The notes beneath the pieces are model-generated. The model was not told the DNA's origin. It did no database searches and was given only the letters and a program-made list of their open reading frames with translations. 64,000 bases of DNA, from assembly GCA_963921825.1 (NCBI GenBank), contig OY997594.1, positions 18,295,001 through 18,359,000 on the forward strand, in the 5' to 3' direction. Shown piece after piece: positions 10,556 through 20,450 of the stretch. This stretch comes from Erodium maritimum. Taxonomy: Eukaryota; Streptophyta; Magnoliopsida; Geraniales; Geraniaceae. A program made the position numbers and the translations under genes. Every line of letters starts with the position of its first letter. Within the stretch, counting starts at the first letter, position 1.

Positions 10556-12428
10556 ATAGTATAATCACACAATAGCACACATCATAGAATTTGCACACCA
10601 GTGCATCACACAGGTCATATAACGCAAACGACGGAATTACACAGTTTCACTTTCACAGCAAAATCACAATCAAGTCACGCAGACTACCACTTATACTTCA
10701 AGCAACCTCAATAACTACACCCAACACTTAGTTTCAATTTCTTAACACGTCCTCTTTCTAACATAACATTAGTGTTGATCTCTCATCGTTACAACCTGGT
10801 TCCGGCGTCCCAGAACTACGTTGTAACCACTAGATATCCCCCCATTCACGTCCAGCTATAGTGGCCCCTATAGTCAGATCGTGATGGTACATACACTTCG
10901 GTTTCTGCAGAAAATCGGGCATGACCCGTTCGTAAATTAAATCACCCATCTGCTTATGCGGGACAACCAAACATTACCTGCACACAACACTCAATCACCA
11001 GTATAGCACACAACAATCCATCTCAACCTTTACACCACGGTCTCAAAAATTCCACACTTGTAAAACAGTTCAATTCCACAATAACTGCAACCACACCAGT
11101 TCACAAAACAACCACGACACTTAGGCCAGACGTTTCACAAGTCAAACAACGGCTGATCAAGGCGGCACCCTACTAACTATCATTTCATCAATACACACAC
11201 GCAATAACCGGTTTGAGCATCACTCGTTAACCAACCTCGATCTCAACCGATCGGCATCATGGATCCACTGAGTTGTACAACACACAATAATTAAGGTTCA
11301 AACCGATTACGGTAAAACTTAAATAACACACTTAACAAGCGAGGCTCTTGTCGTTTCGACTCTACGCACAGGATATTTCCGACTCGCGTCACTGAGCAGT
11401 ACGACTTAAACCACCTAACTCTACCCACCTATTTGACGTACGGTCCGAGGTTTGAAAAATCATTTCAAATTGCAACCAGGGACCTGTGGGTTATGGGCCA
11501 GTGTGTTTACACTATCGACAGCCGGGACATTGGAGACGAGTGCCCGAGCGGCGGAGGACCGCAACAACACTAGTAAGTCGTCAGCCCGGTCAGGAGAGGT
11601 GACCGAGTGGCAATGAGATCAGAGTGGCGCAGCGGAATCGTGGTGGGCCCATAACCCACGGGCATCGCACTCTTCGGTTTTCTGTATACGTGCCGAGTAC
11701 GACTACCACAGCGCTTTCAAGCCAGTAACACTATGGCACCGCACGAATCGTTGGATGGTAGGTCGAGCTTTTATCCAAGCGGGGCACACTTGAGGTTTAA
11801 TAGTGACCAGTGTGGTTCCGAGTTGCTCGAGAAGCGACTGAAGGGTCGCGTGATCGTGGACGATTAAGAATCGCGTGGATTTGACCCGGGAGCGCGAGGA
11901 GGTGGTACGCGCGAAGCATCCAAGCCGTTCGGAATCTGAGGGACTAGCATTTGTAGTGTCTTCAGTTTCGTGGTACTGTGGGTGAACCGACTTGTAAACT
12001 GGTTGATCTGACGTGTTTTACTTGTGTGTTCGTGGGTGGTTGGTCAGGGCGTGACCACGTTTGGAGTCCGTTGACGATTGCCCGAGTAATAGACGTGGAC
12101 TTCTTTTGTTCGTGGTGTGCGCGATACTTGGTTAAGTGAAGTGAGTAGTTGAGGAGAAGTGGCGGTGAGTTGGATCTGTTTTGAGCGCGTTGTGAGTTTT
12201 GTTCTGAGTTGATATCTATACCGACGGATGGTTCCGGTATGCGATATCTCGACCAAGTACGTGTGACGGTGTGACGTCTGTACCGACTAAGGATTTCGGT
12301 ATCGATTAACTGGCTTAAGTGTTTTCCGCGTGCTTGAGGATTGAAGGACCGAGAGTTTTAATCGGACGTTCCCTGGGTTAAGGTCAGGTGGAGCGCGTTC
12401 GTTTTAAATTTCGAGGACGAAATTCTTT

Positions 12429-12442
12429 TAAGGGGGGTAGAC
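12429..12442 (+). promoter_or_regulatory. Polypurine tract of the gypsy element
   Basis: TAAGGGGGGTAGAC immediately precedes the 3' LTR start TGTAAAGACC. Just upstream is TTCGAGGACGAAATTC, resembling the 3' end of gypsy internal regions. Confidence 0.75.
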
Positions 12443-15229
12443 TGTAAAGACCTCCATGTTTTAAAAGAGTATAAAATTGCAATATGAAACCTTGGGGTTG
12501 GTTTTTGCAACAAGTATTTTTGGAGAAGAAAAATCAAAAAAAGAAAAAAAAAAGAAGAGAGTTCAGACTAGGCTGGAGATTGGGCCGGTTCGGGCCCAAT
12601 CAGCGACATGGGCGAGCCCGCACGCGAGACAGGCCCACGACTCCCTCGAAGCCCAAGTCCCGTGCGATAAAAGCGTAACCAAACCCTATTCTGAGGGTAT
12701 TGTTCATCATCGCCTCCATCGACCTCTCTTCCTCTCTGCGATTCCGAACCAGCACGCCGTCCCTTCCTTCGCTCCTCGTCACCGGAGATCCGTCGTCTCG
12801 CCCCGCTTCTTCTCCTTCCTTCTGCTCCCACCCTCGACCAGCCAAAACACCTCAAAACCCCAGAAACCCCTCTCCTTCGTCTCTTCTCCTTCATCAACTT
12901 GCAACGACCCAACTCCGTCGCCTCGTCCTCGAGCCTCGTCGTGCCTGTTTCAGGCGAGAAAGTCAACGGTGAGCATCCCCTTCAACTCGTCCTTCTTTCC
13001 CCTCTTTTCTTCTCTGAGTTTCGAGCAAGAACAAGTTTGTTTGGGCTGAGCTTGGCCGGGAGGGAGCTCGCCAGAGCTCTTCGCTTCAGATCTGAAATTT
13101 CCACCGCCGGCGAAGTTCTCCCAGGGTCAGATCTGGACGGAAAGATCGGAACCCGCACCAGAAACCGTGTGTCCCCCATCTCTCGAGCTCTTGGCACCTC
13201 TACCACGCCGCGAAACCCTAGCTCCGCCACCGTCTCCTTCGCCGGAACCCTCGCCACCGCCGTCCTCCTCTCCAACTCGATCAGATCCAGTCAACCGGGC
13301 GTGGGCCTGAAGGCTTGGGCCTTGGGCCCAGGTTCGACTTCGAGTTCGGGCCAGGACCAGGTCTGACGGGTCTAGAACCGGGTCCGGACCGGGACCGGGC
13401 CTGGACCGGGTTTGGGCCTGGATTCGGGTCGGGCCGGGTCAGAACAGTTTTAATTAATTAATTTAATTAGTTAATAATTTGGTTTTAAAATCAGGTAAAT
13501 ACCTTGACTTCGGACAACTCAAGGACTTTTAGACAAAACTAATTATTGAACGTAATTATTAACTTGGAGAACGGTTACGGGTTGGACCGGGACTGATACG
13601 TCCCTTTCGTGTTTAACCAGGTTTTTACCCCGAGCACGGAGAAGACCGAAGTTAAACCCAGACGCGGACTTCGCCCTAGAAGACGGTGTTGGCCCGGTCG
13701 TCAGTAGCTAGGAGACGCTGTTGTGGTATCGTCTTGAGGTAGGGAAAGTAGCGAATACCGGTTTAATTACGGAAAGTTACTAGTGTGCATGCTAGGTAAT
13801 AATAATACAATCGGAAAGATCGTAGTTTGGCATGTAGGATGCGAACAACTAGCGTAGACGTATGAACTGTGAACTTTTACGTTTTCTGTCTTGGGAATTG
13901 CTGTGCTGGTAGTTTCGGGCCATGACGTGCCCGTAGGAGTGTTTGCTGAGTGCTTCTTCCAGTGTGCTTGCGTTGTTTGAACGAATATTAAATAACAAAC
14001 ATGAAAACGGATAGGATTGAACTAGTGATGCATGCTGATGACATGTGTGGTTATTTCCTGTTATTTGATATGTTGAACTGTGGGACAGTCGAGGTTTTGA
14101 TGCCGGTTACGCCGGTGGGGTTACTACGTTGAACGTGGGGTCGGTAAGTGATGGTAAGTACGTGACGGTTTGAGTGTGCTTAAGAGTTCAATAAGATTAT
14201 TGCTCGGTGTTTCATGATTGTGATTGTGTGTGGGCGCGTGAGCCGTGTTCGATCTGTGGCATTTCGATGCGTGATTGTTATTTTGTTGTGTGTTCCTTGA
14301 GGATGGTACTCCGGTTGAGATTGGACCTACGGGTCGTGTTCAGAGCCGACGGGCCGCATCATATCATATTGCATAGGGCCGACGGGTCGGAGCCGACGGG
14401 CCGCATCATATCATATTGCATAGGGCCGACGGGCCAAATCATAGCATAGTGGGCCTACGGGTCGTGGTTGGGCCTGAGGGTCGTGTTGGGCCTACGGGTC
14501 GTGATGGGCACTGGGTGCCGTGTTTCAACCTCGATGATCTATGGTCCTTTGGAGACGTTTCCTAGAGTCCCGACGAATGCGTCCTTGTAAGGACGTCTCC
14601 GACATTCTTGACGTTATACGTCTTTGTGACGTTATGCGCCTCCTCTGGATCGAGAGGTAGTCCGATGGATACTTGACCTACCGTTTGATATGATGATGTT
14701 GGGCTATGTACAATCGGCGGAGTTCAATGATTGTAGTACGGGATGTGTGTGCTGATGGCTTCTGTGTTTTGATACGTTTGTTGTTTGGTTAGTGGTTATT
14801 GCGCGAGAGTTGTCGGTTTGTGTGTTTTGGTCAATTGGCTATGAACCCCTATCGGTAGTTAGTCGTGCTGTACTAGTATGCCCTAATTGGACGGTTACTC
14901 GTGGTGGTGAGCCTATGTTCGTTACCTTAACTATTTTCTCTACTGGGCGAAAGCTCACCCCTTACATTGTTGATTTTCAGGTGTTGAGCGGGATTTGTAC
15001 TAGCAGGACATAGTTGAGTTTGGGAGCTTGCGCGGGTCTTGTCTAGTCGGTCTAGTGACGTGCGTCTATTTTGAACCGAATTTTTGTATACTGAGTTTTG
15101 TGAGCTGTTAACTTTGTCAATTGATTTATTATCACTTTTGAAATTTTATCCTTCGTAATTTTACCGTGTTTATTTATTATTTTAAGTGCACGTCTCGAAT
15201 CCGGTCAAAACCGGATTTGAGGCGTGACA
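12443..15229 (+). repeat. Gypsy 3' LTR (2.8 kb)
   Basis: It starts TGTAAAGACC and ends GGCGTGACA. It contains GGGCC/GGACC-rich tracts (13300-13440), a 47-bp tandem repeat (14343-14436) and a CTACTGGGCGAAAGCTCACC module (about 14940) also present in the other gypsy LTR of this window. ORFs inside it (for example 12477-13049 and 12899-13366) are compositional and lack protein-family signatures. Confidence 0.85.
14343..14436 (+). repeat. 47-bp tandem repeat in the gypsy LTR
   Basis: Two nearly identical 47-bp units start at 14343 and 14390 with GAGCCGACGGGCCGCATC and end CATAGGGCCGACGGG. Related CTACGGGTCGT motifs recur from 14328 to 14505. Confidence 0.85.
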
Positions 15230-15234
15230 TTTTT

Positions 15235-16564
15235 GGTATGTATTGTGTCCTCTTCCCTCAGTCTAGAGCGAGATTGTAGATACTCCGGCCTCGTTGTAAT
15301 AATCTCTCTAACGGCGTCTTCAAATCCCGGCGGGGGCCTCCAGTTGTGGAAGACGATGCCCTAGCTTCTCCGGTGTTGAAAAGTGCTTTGCAAGTTTACC
15401 TAATTGACCGGTCTCCAATCTTTTGTTCCATCGATCAACTTTGTAGTTTCTTTGGGAGACCATTCCTCCCTAATCGGAGAAACTCTCTAGTTTCTAAGTT
15501 CTTCCGTATATTTTCCATCAAAACTTGCAAATCGGTGTCCTATTCTTTAGAGAAGTTAATGATCTTCAGACTAATCTTCAAAGATGTACTGTCTCTCCTT
15601 GATGTTCTTCAGAAAAGATATCTCCCTCTTCAAACTCTAAAGAAGCATTTTAATATATTTTCTTTGTTAATAAAAAAAAAAGTTTACATTTCTCATGACT
15701 TTATTGCAAAAAAAAACTTGTATGAGCTTATACGGAACTATTTTTCATATATCATAGATGTTTACGAGCTACTGTTCATTATAATATTGAGTTTTTTTAC
15801 TCGTATTTTGAATAAATATTTACGATCCAAAATCTATATTAATAAAAAAAATATTTAAAATATTATAGTTTCGAATGAAAAGTGTTATGACAAGCACCGT
15901 GCAACACGCTATACACCCACGTAGTTTATAGTAATTTGCACATATCGTTATGCTTTTAGCATAACCCTCCAAACTTGAATACGAACCAAAATTATACTGA
16001 TAATCTTATGTTCTAATTTAAAATTAAATTTGAAACTTTATATCAAATTATTTTTCATATCAAGAAAAATATTTTAATTTTTTTCGTACGTTTTAATAAT
16101 TATTCTCTTTTTTTTTCGACAACTATGCATTTTAATGTAAACAATTTATTTAAATTTAAACTAAATTGAAATTCAATATTTTTTGTCCCGAACAATTTAA
16201 AATTCAGCAAGAGAAAGGAAGGCCGAGCAATGTGGTTTAGAGCACATTCTCTCCAACAACATATCTCTCATATTATATGAATCCATTGACATAAACATTC
16301 ATACTTACGTTGAGGCAAACTTTACCATTTTGCTCCTCAAATGAGAGTATAGATTCTACGAACACAAACTTAAAAGGTTTGGATTATTGTATCATGATCA
16401 GTGCACCATGTTACAAAGAAAAATGTCCTATGATTAGTGGCTAATAAGCTAGTAAACTCCAACCTATTAAAGATGTTCTAAAATAGCTTTTCAATCTCTT
16501 TGAGGAGGCGCATGAACAGGACTTAGATTGTTTCTTTGTTGTGATCTCACCTTGTTTTTGGAAG
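15235..16564. other. AT-rich intergenic region with the presumed HIPL promoter
   Basis: From about 15600 on this is AT-rich and without a credible gene. At the left edge (15360 to 15235, minus strand) a short stretch looks coding (HNWRPPPGFEDAVREII) but I do not recognise it, and the gypsy insertion cuts it off. The last few hundred bases before 16565 should hold the HIPL promoter and 5' UTR; no specific element is claimed. Confidence 0.4.
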
Positions 16565-19283
16565 ATGGTCCATTTTCTTGCCTTGGCTCTTCTGTTTCTC
16601 CACTTCCAGCTGCATCTCATCAATCCTTGTTCTTCAATTTCTCTGTGTTCTGATTTGAGTAAGTCTCGTCTTTCTTGCAGAGCCTTGTCTATTTCCAGTC
16701 CCTTCTGTGCTTTTCAATGTCTGATATTCAGCTGAATCTCTCTGCTTTAGGGAAGCCTCTGATTTCAAAGACACCTCTGAGCTTCTGTGGTTACAATGGC
16801 AGTGCTTGCTGCGATGCAAACAAAGATTTGCAGCTGCAGAATCGATTTCAAGCAATGAATATTTCAAGTACTAGATGTGCTTCCATGGTGAAATCAATCA
16901 TGTGTGCGGTAAGATACAGTCGCTCAATTTTGTTACTCTTATCTATAGCCTCTTCAATGCTTTGAACAAGGGTTAATTATTTTTTGTACCCATTTTCTAT
17001 TGGTAGCATACCTTTTGTATCCCTGTGTTTTGTAATGTTCAATAATAGTCCTTCCGTTTTGGTAACTATCATTCTGTAACCTTTATGAATTGGTCACAGA
17101 TCATTAAAATGAAGTAAACTTTCCAAAATTTTGTCTAGAACGTTACCAATACATCAAGGTACTAAAGGAGTGTTACCAATACATAAGGGAACTAAAAGTA
17201 ATTAACCCTTTGAACAATATTCTTGTGCATTCCTTCATCTGCAGGCATGTGATCAGTTCTCAGCAGAGCTGTTCAAAGTCAATTCAGGGCATCGACCAGT
17301 TCCTGTTCTCTGCAACTCATCTTTCTCAAAGATGGGTCCCCATAGCTTTTGCTCATCTGTATGGAATGCATGCCAAAATGTGTCCATATCTAACTCACCA
17401 TTTGCTCAAGGTTTTGATGATTCACATCCCACAAAGCTAGGTGAGCTTTGGAACTCCAAGACAACTTTCTGCAATGCAGTGGGAGGTTCTTCCATATGTT
17501 TTGATGGTCAACCTGTTTCACTCAACCGCACTGATGACACTGAGCTCTCCCCAAGGGGATTGTGCTTTGAGAAAGTAGGCAGAGGTTCTTACCTCAATAT
17601 GGCTCCTCATCCCGATGGCTCAAATCGTGCCTTCTTCTCCAATCAAGAGGGCAAGATATGGTTGGCAACGATTCCAGAACAAGATTCAGGTGAAACATTG
17701 GGGATTGATGTGTCGAGCCCTTTCATAGACTTGACAGACCGAGTTTACTGTGATGGCAATAGCTTTGGGCTGATGGGTATTGCTTTCCATCCAAACTTTG
17801 CCCACAATGGCCGCTTCTTTGCCTCATATATCTGTGATAAGCTTAACACACTGGGATGTTCTGGGAGGTGTTCATGTAACTCAGATGCGAGCTGCGATCC
17901 TCTGAATCTGGTTTCTTCTACTTCAGCTCAGCCGTGCAGGTTTCACAAAGTTGTGGCAGAGTTCAGTGCCAACGGAACTGCAACTTATAAAGCTCCTAAC
18001 TCTTCAGAAGTAAGAAGAATATTGACACTGGGTCTTCCATTTGCATACAGTCAAGGAGGCCAGATACTGTTTGGACCTGCAGATGGGTATTTGTATGTTA
18101 TGATAGGAACAGGATATGGTGTTGAGAAAGCTGATCATTATAAATTTGCCCAGAACAAAAAGAATGTACTCGGAAAGATCTTAAGGCTTGATGTAGATAG
18201 CATACCAAGTGAGTTGGAACAAAAACTGACCTCAAGATTTGTACTTTGTTGGGCCTTCACCTCATGCCACTTCAATTCATCAGGTACGGCAGAGATACGA
18301 GAGAAGAGTAGATGGGGAAGCTATTCAGTTCCTAGAGACAATCCTTATGCTGAAGACGAGGAATTGCTGCCCGAAATTTGGGCTCTTGGCTTAAGAAATC
18401 CATGGCGCTGTAGCTTCGATTCACAAAGACATTTGTACTTCATATGTGCAGATACTGGACAGGTATGCACATAATGTTACTTGTACATTCAGAAAGCATT
18501 TACATTTGAGCTTGACTATCTTCTATTACACCTCTCTTCATTACACAAACTGCAAAAAAAATGCATTAGGATCAATTCGAAGAGGTTGATATAATCACCA
18601 AAGGTGGGAACTATGGATGGAGTGTTTATGAAGGTCCAATTATCTTTGACCCTAAGCAGCTTCCGAGTAGAAATGCTTCTGCAAAGTCCATGAATCCAAT
18701 CTTCCCAGTTCTGGGATACAAACACTCTGATGTAGACAAGGACGAATCAGCAGCAATAACTGGTGGATATTTCTACCGTTCTACAACAGATCCGTGCATT
18801 TATGGAAGGTGAGTTCATCGCCCACTCTTTACTCTGATTTTTACTTGAACAAATAAAATTCTAACCAAGTAATTATCAACCAGTTACCTATATGCGGATC
18901 TGTATGGCTCTGACATTTGGGCAGCTACTGAAAACCCCATTAACAGTGGCAATTTTACATCTATTAGCATTCCTATTCATTGTTCTTCTGATTCTCCCAT
19001 CGAGTGCAACTTCACACAGAGATCGTCTTCCCCAGTTTTGGGGTACATATACTCCTTTGGAGAAGACAGCGGAAGAGATATATTCATCTTGACCAGCAGT
19101 GGAGTGTACAGGGTGGTTCATCCAAGCCGCTGTAATTTTACATGCTTCAAGGAAGTAATTTCAGCTGCTCCTATTACAACCTCCCATTCTTACTGTGAAA
19201 ACCAATCCATTCACTCTTATAAGCGGTTAATGTTAATACTATTACCTTCATTGCTATTTATTCTAGTTGTTACTATAGCCTGA
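16565..19283 (+). CDS. HIPL: HIPL (hedgehog-interacting-protein-like) secreted/GPI-type glycoprotein, six exons
   Basis: My exon model is 16565-16658, 16751-16908, 17245-18208, 18284-18462, 18570-18808 and 18884-19283, giving 2,034 nt and 677 aa; all introns are GT-AG. The protein has a signal peptide (MVHFLALALLFLHF), a Cys-rich N-terminal domain (CGYNGSACC, SVWNACQNVS), a PQQ/GSDH-type beta-propeller (about 195-610, with YLNMAPHPDGSNRAFF, GRCSCNSDASCDP and LGLRNPWRCSFDS) and a C-terminal hydrophobic tail (660-677) typical of a GPI signal. It matches Arabidopsis HIPL1/HIPL2 along its full length. The biochemical role of plant HIPL proteins is not established; location at the cell surface is inferred. 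It is convergent with the GALT gene downstream. No disabling change is seen. Confidence 0.92.
16970..17208. mobile_element. MULE-type MITE in HIPL intron 2
   Basis: This 239-bp element has inverted ends GGGTTAATTA...TTAACCC and a perfect 9-bp duplication TTTGAACAA (16961-16969 and 17209-17217). Nine-bp duplications are typical of Mutator-like elements. It has no coding capacity and sits well away from the splice sites. Confidence 0.85.
18209..18283 (+). other. 75-nt HIPL intron 3, in frame and stop-free
   Basis: The donor is A|GTGAGT and the acceptor TTCATCAG|GT. Removing it joins IPS to TAEIREKSRWG as in relatives. Its length is a multiple of three and it has no stop codon in frame, so a retained copy would add 25 residues rather than truncate the protein. 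Confidence 0.8.
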
Positions 19284-19785
19284 TATGATTAGCTACATAA
19301 TGAGCATAACCTGACATGAATTTATACATTTTTGTACTATGCATGGTGTTCTACATATATGAATATTCCTATGAAGAATGTAGGAACTAGGCTCATTTGG
19401 TTTACGCAAAACAACCATTTATTTACATTTCACAACATTATCAATGTAATTGATATAAATTATGCACACTAATCTATGAGTATTCATTGGTGACTGAATC
19501 CAAATTCAGTCCCTGTTGAAACTGGACAGAGAGCAAATACTTTGTGTTTTTGTTCGTAACCTCGATTTGAATTACAAATCTTTTATGATCAAAGACATTA
19601 GATAATTGTTTCACAACATTACCAATGCAATGGCTATAAATTTGTAAATTATAGACACCATTTAATTAATTGATGTCTGGTTTCGATTCTATGAATATTC
19701 ATTAGCTACTGAATCCAAATTCAGACTCTATTGAAACCGGACAATTACCGTTCTTCTCCCGTTTGCTCAATGTCTGGTTTCGATT
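19284..19785. repeat. HIPL 3' flank with a diverged duplication
   Basis: This holds the presumed HIPL 3' UTR. Two diverged copies of a block of about 150 bp follow (about 19425-19525 and 19610-19740; both contain TTTCACAACATTA and CTGAATCCAAATTCAG). The phrase TGTCTGGTTTCGATTCTATG occurs at about 19673 and again at about 19771, abutting the PPR fragment. Confidence 0.6.
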
Positions 19786-20136
19786 CTATGAATATTTACC
19801 GCGCTTCGAGAGTTGAGTCCTCCGCAGGCACGCCCAGTCGAAGAAATCCAGCATCAATCTGTAATCGCTCTCAATATTCATGAGAACCCATATCAGATGG
19901 TCGGGTCTGAAACTGGATTCGTAACTTTTCAGAGTACGGCGCAGAGTCTCGGAGCGGCGGAGCTTAATGGCCATCGAGATGTGGTGCACGAGCTTAATGG
20001 TGGGTTTCTTCGGGTAATAATTGGGGAAGGACCTGGAATTGGAGGGTCCTGAGCTCGAGACCAAAAGTCTCGAAGTTTGATTGTGAGAGAGAGCTCGAAA
20101 ACGATTGACTAGAAATGAAATATCAAGCCTCTTCAT
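19786..20136 (-). pseudogene. N-terminal fragment of a second PPR gene (At1g05670-like)
   Basis: From ATG 20136 the frame gives 116 aa. The stretch RSDHLIWVL-like / IESDYRLMLDFFDWACLRR is the conserved N-terminal region of the P-class mitochondrial PPR protein At1g05670. Homology stops near 19805, where the sequence runs into the repeat at 19673-19790 and then a stop, so none of the many PPR repeats expected (about 740 aa in the family) is present. It is therefore a gene remnant, perhaps left by a local deletion or duplication. The family assignment is from memory of the Arabidopsis protein. Confidence 0.65.
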
Positions 20137-20450
20137 GTCTGGTGGAAAAGACCACGAAGATGAGAGAGAAGGAGCTTCGTCATCGCTCCATAACCAAGTT
20201 TTACAGTGGAAGGGGTGAGATATGATAGTGGCGGCTGAAAGCTCTGGCGATCAAGCGAGGTTGCAGAGTTTTAGTGTTCAGCTAGCTAGACCTCCACCAT
20301 TTTCAGTGCCACCAACCATCAAAATTTCTCTTCTGGGCTCATTAAAACTATTTGGGCCTTATCTAGGCCCAGATAGGTAAAATAAATTTAAAAACCAGAT
20401 TTCTTATCCTATTAACCAGAGCCCGTTAACCATAGTTATTAAAAAATAAT

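Larger units (their letters stand above)
10026..15229 (+). mobile_element. Rearranged Ty3/gypsy-type LTR retrotransposon
   Basis: The outer ends are TGTAAAGACC at 10026 and GGCGTGACA at 15229, flanked by TTTTT at 10021-10025 and 15230-15234. A purine tract (AAGGGGGGTAG) directly precedes a 2,787-bp 3' LTR at 12443. The 5' LTR is not full length: only its first about 170 bp is present, followed by an inverted LTR terminus that ends at 10555. The internal region (10556-12442, about 1.9 kb) has no readable gag or pol on either strand, so the copy is non-autonomous or gutted. The LTR shares modules with the solo LTR at 60234-62882. Assignment to gypsy rests on LTR style and size, not on proteins. 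Confidence 0.8.

Noticed and set aside
12477-13366. ORFs of 130-190 codons on both strands of the gypsy LTR
   Set aside because: Low-complexity Ser/Pro/Arg content caused by GC-rich LTR sequence; no family signature, and they overlap each other on both strands.
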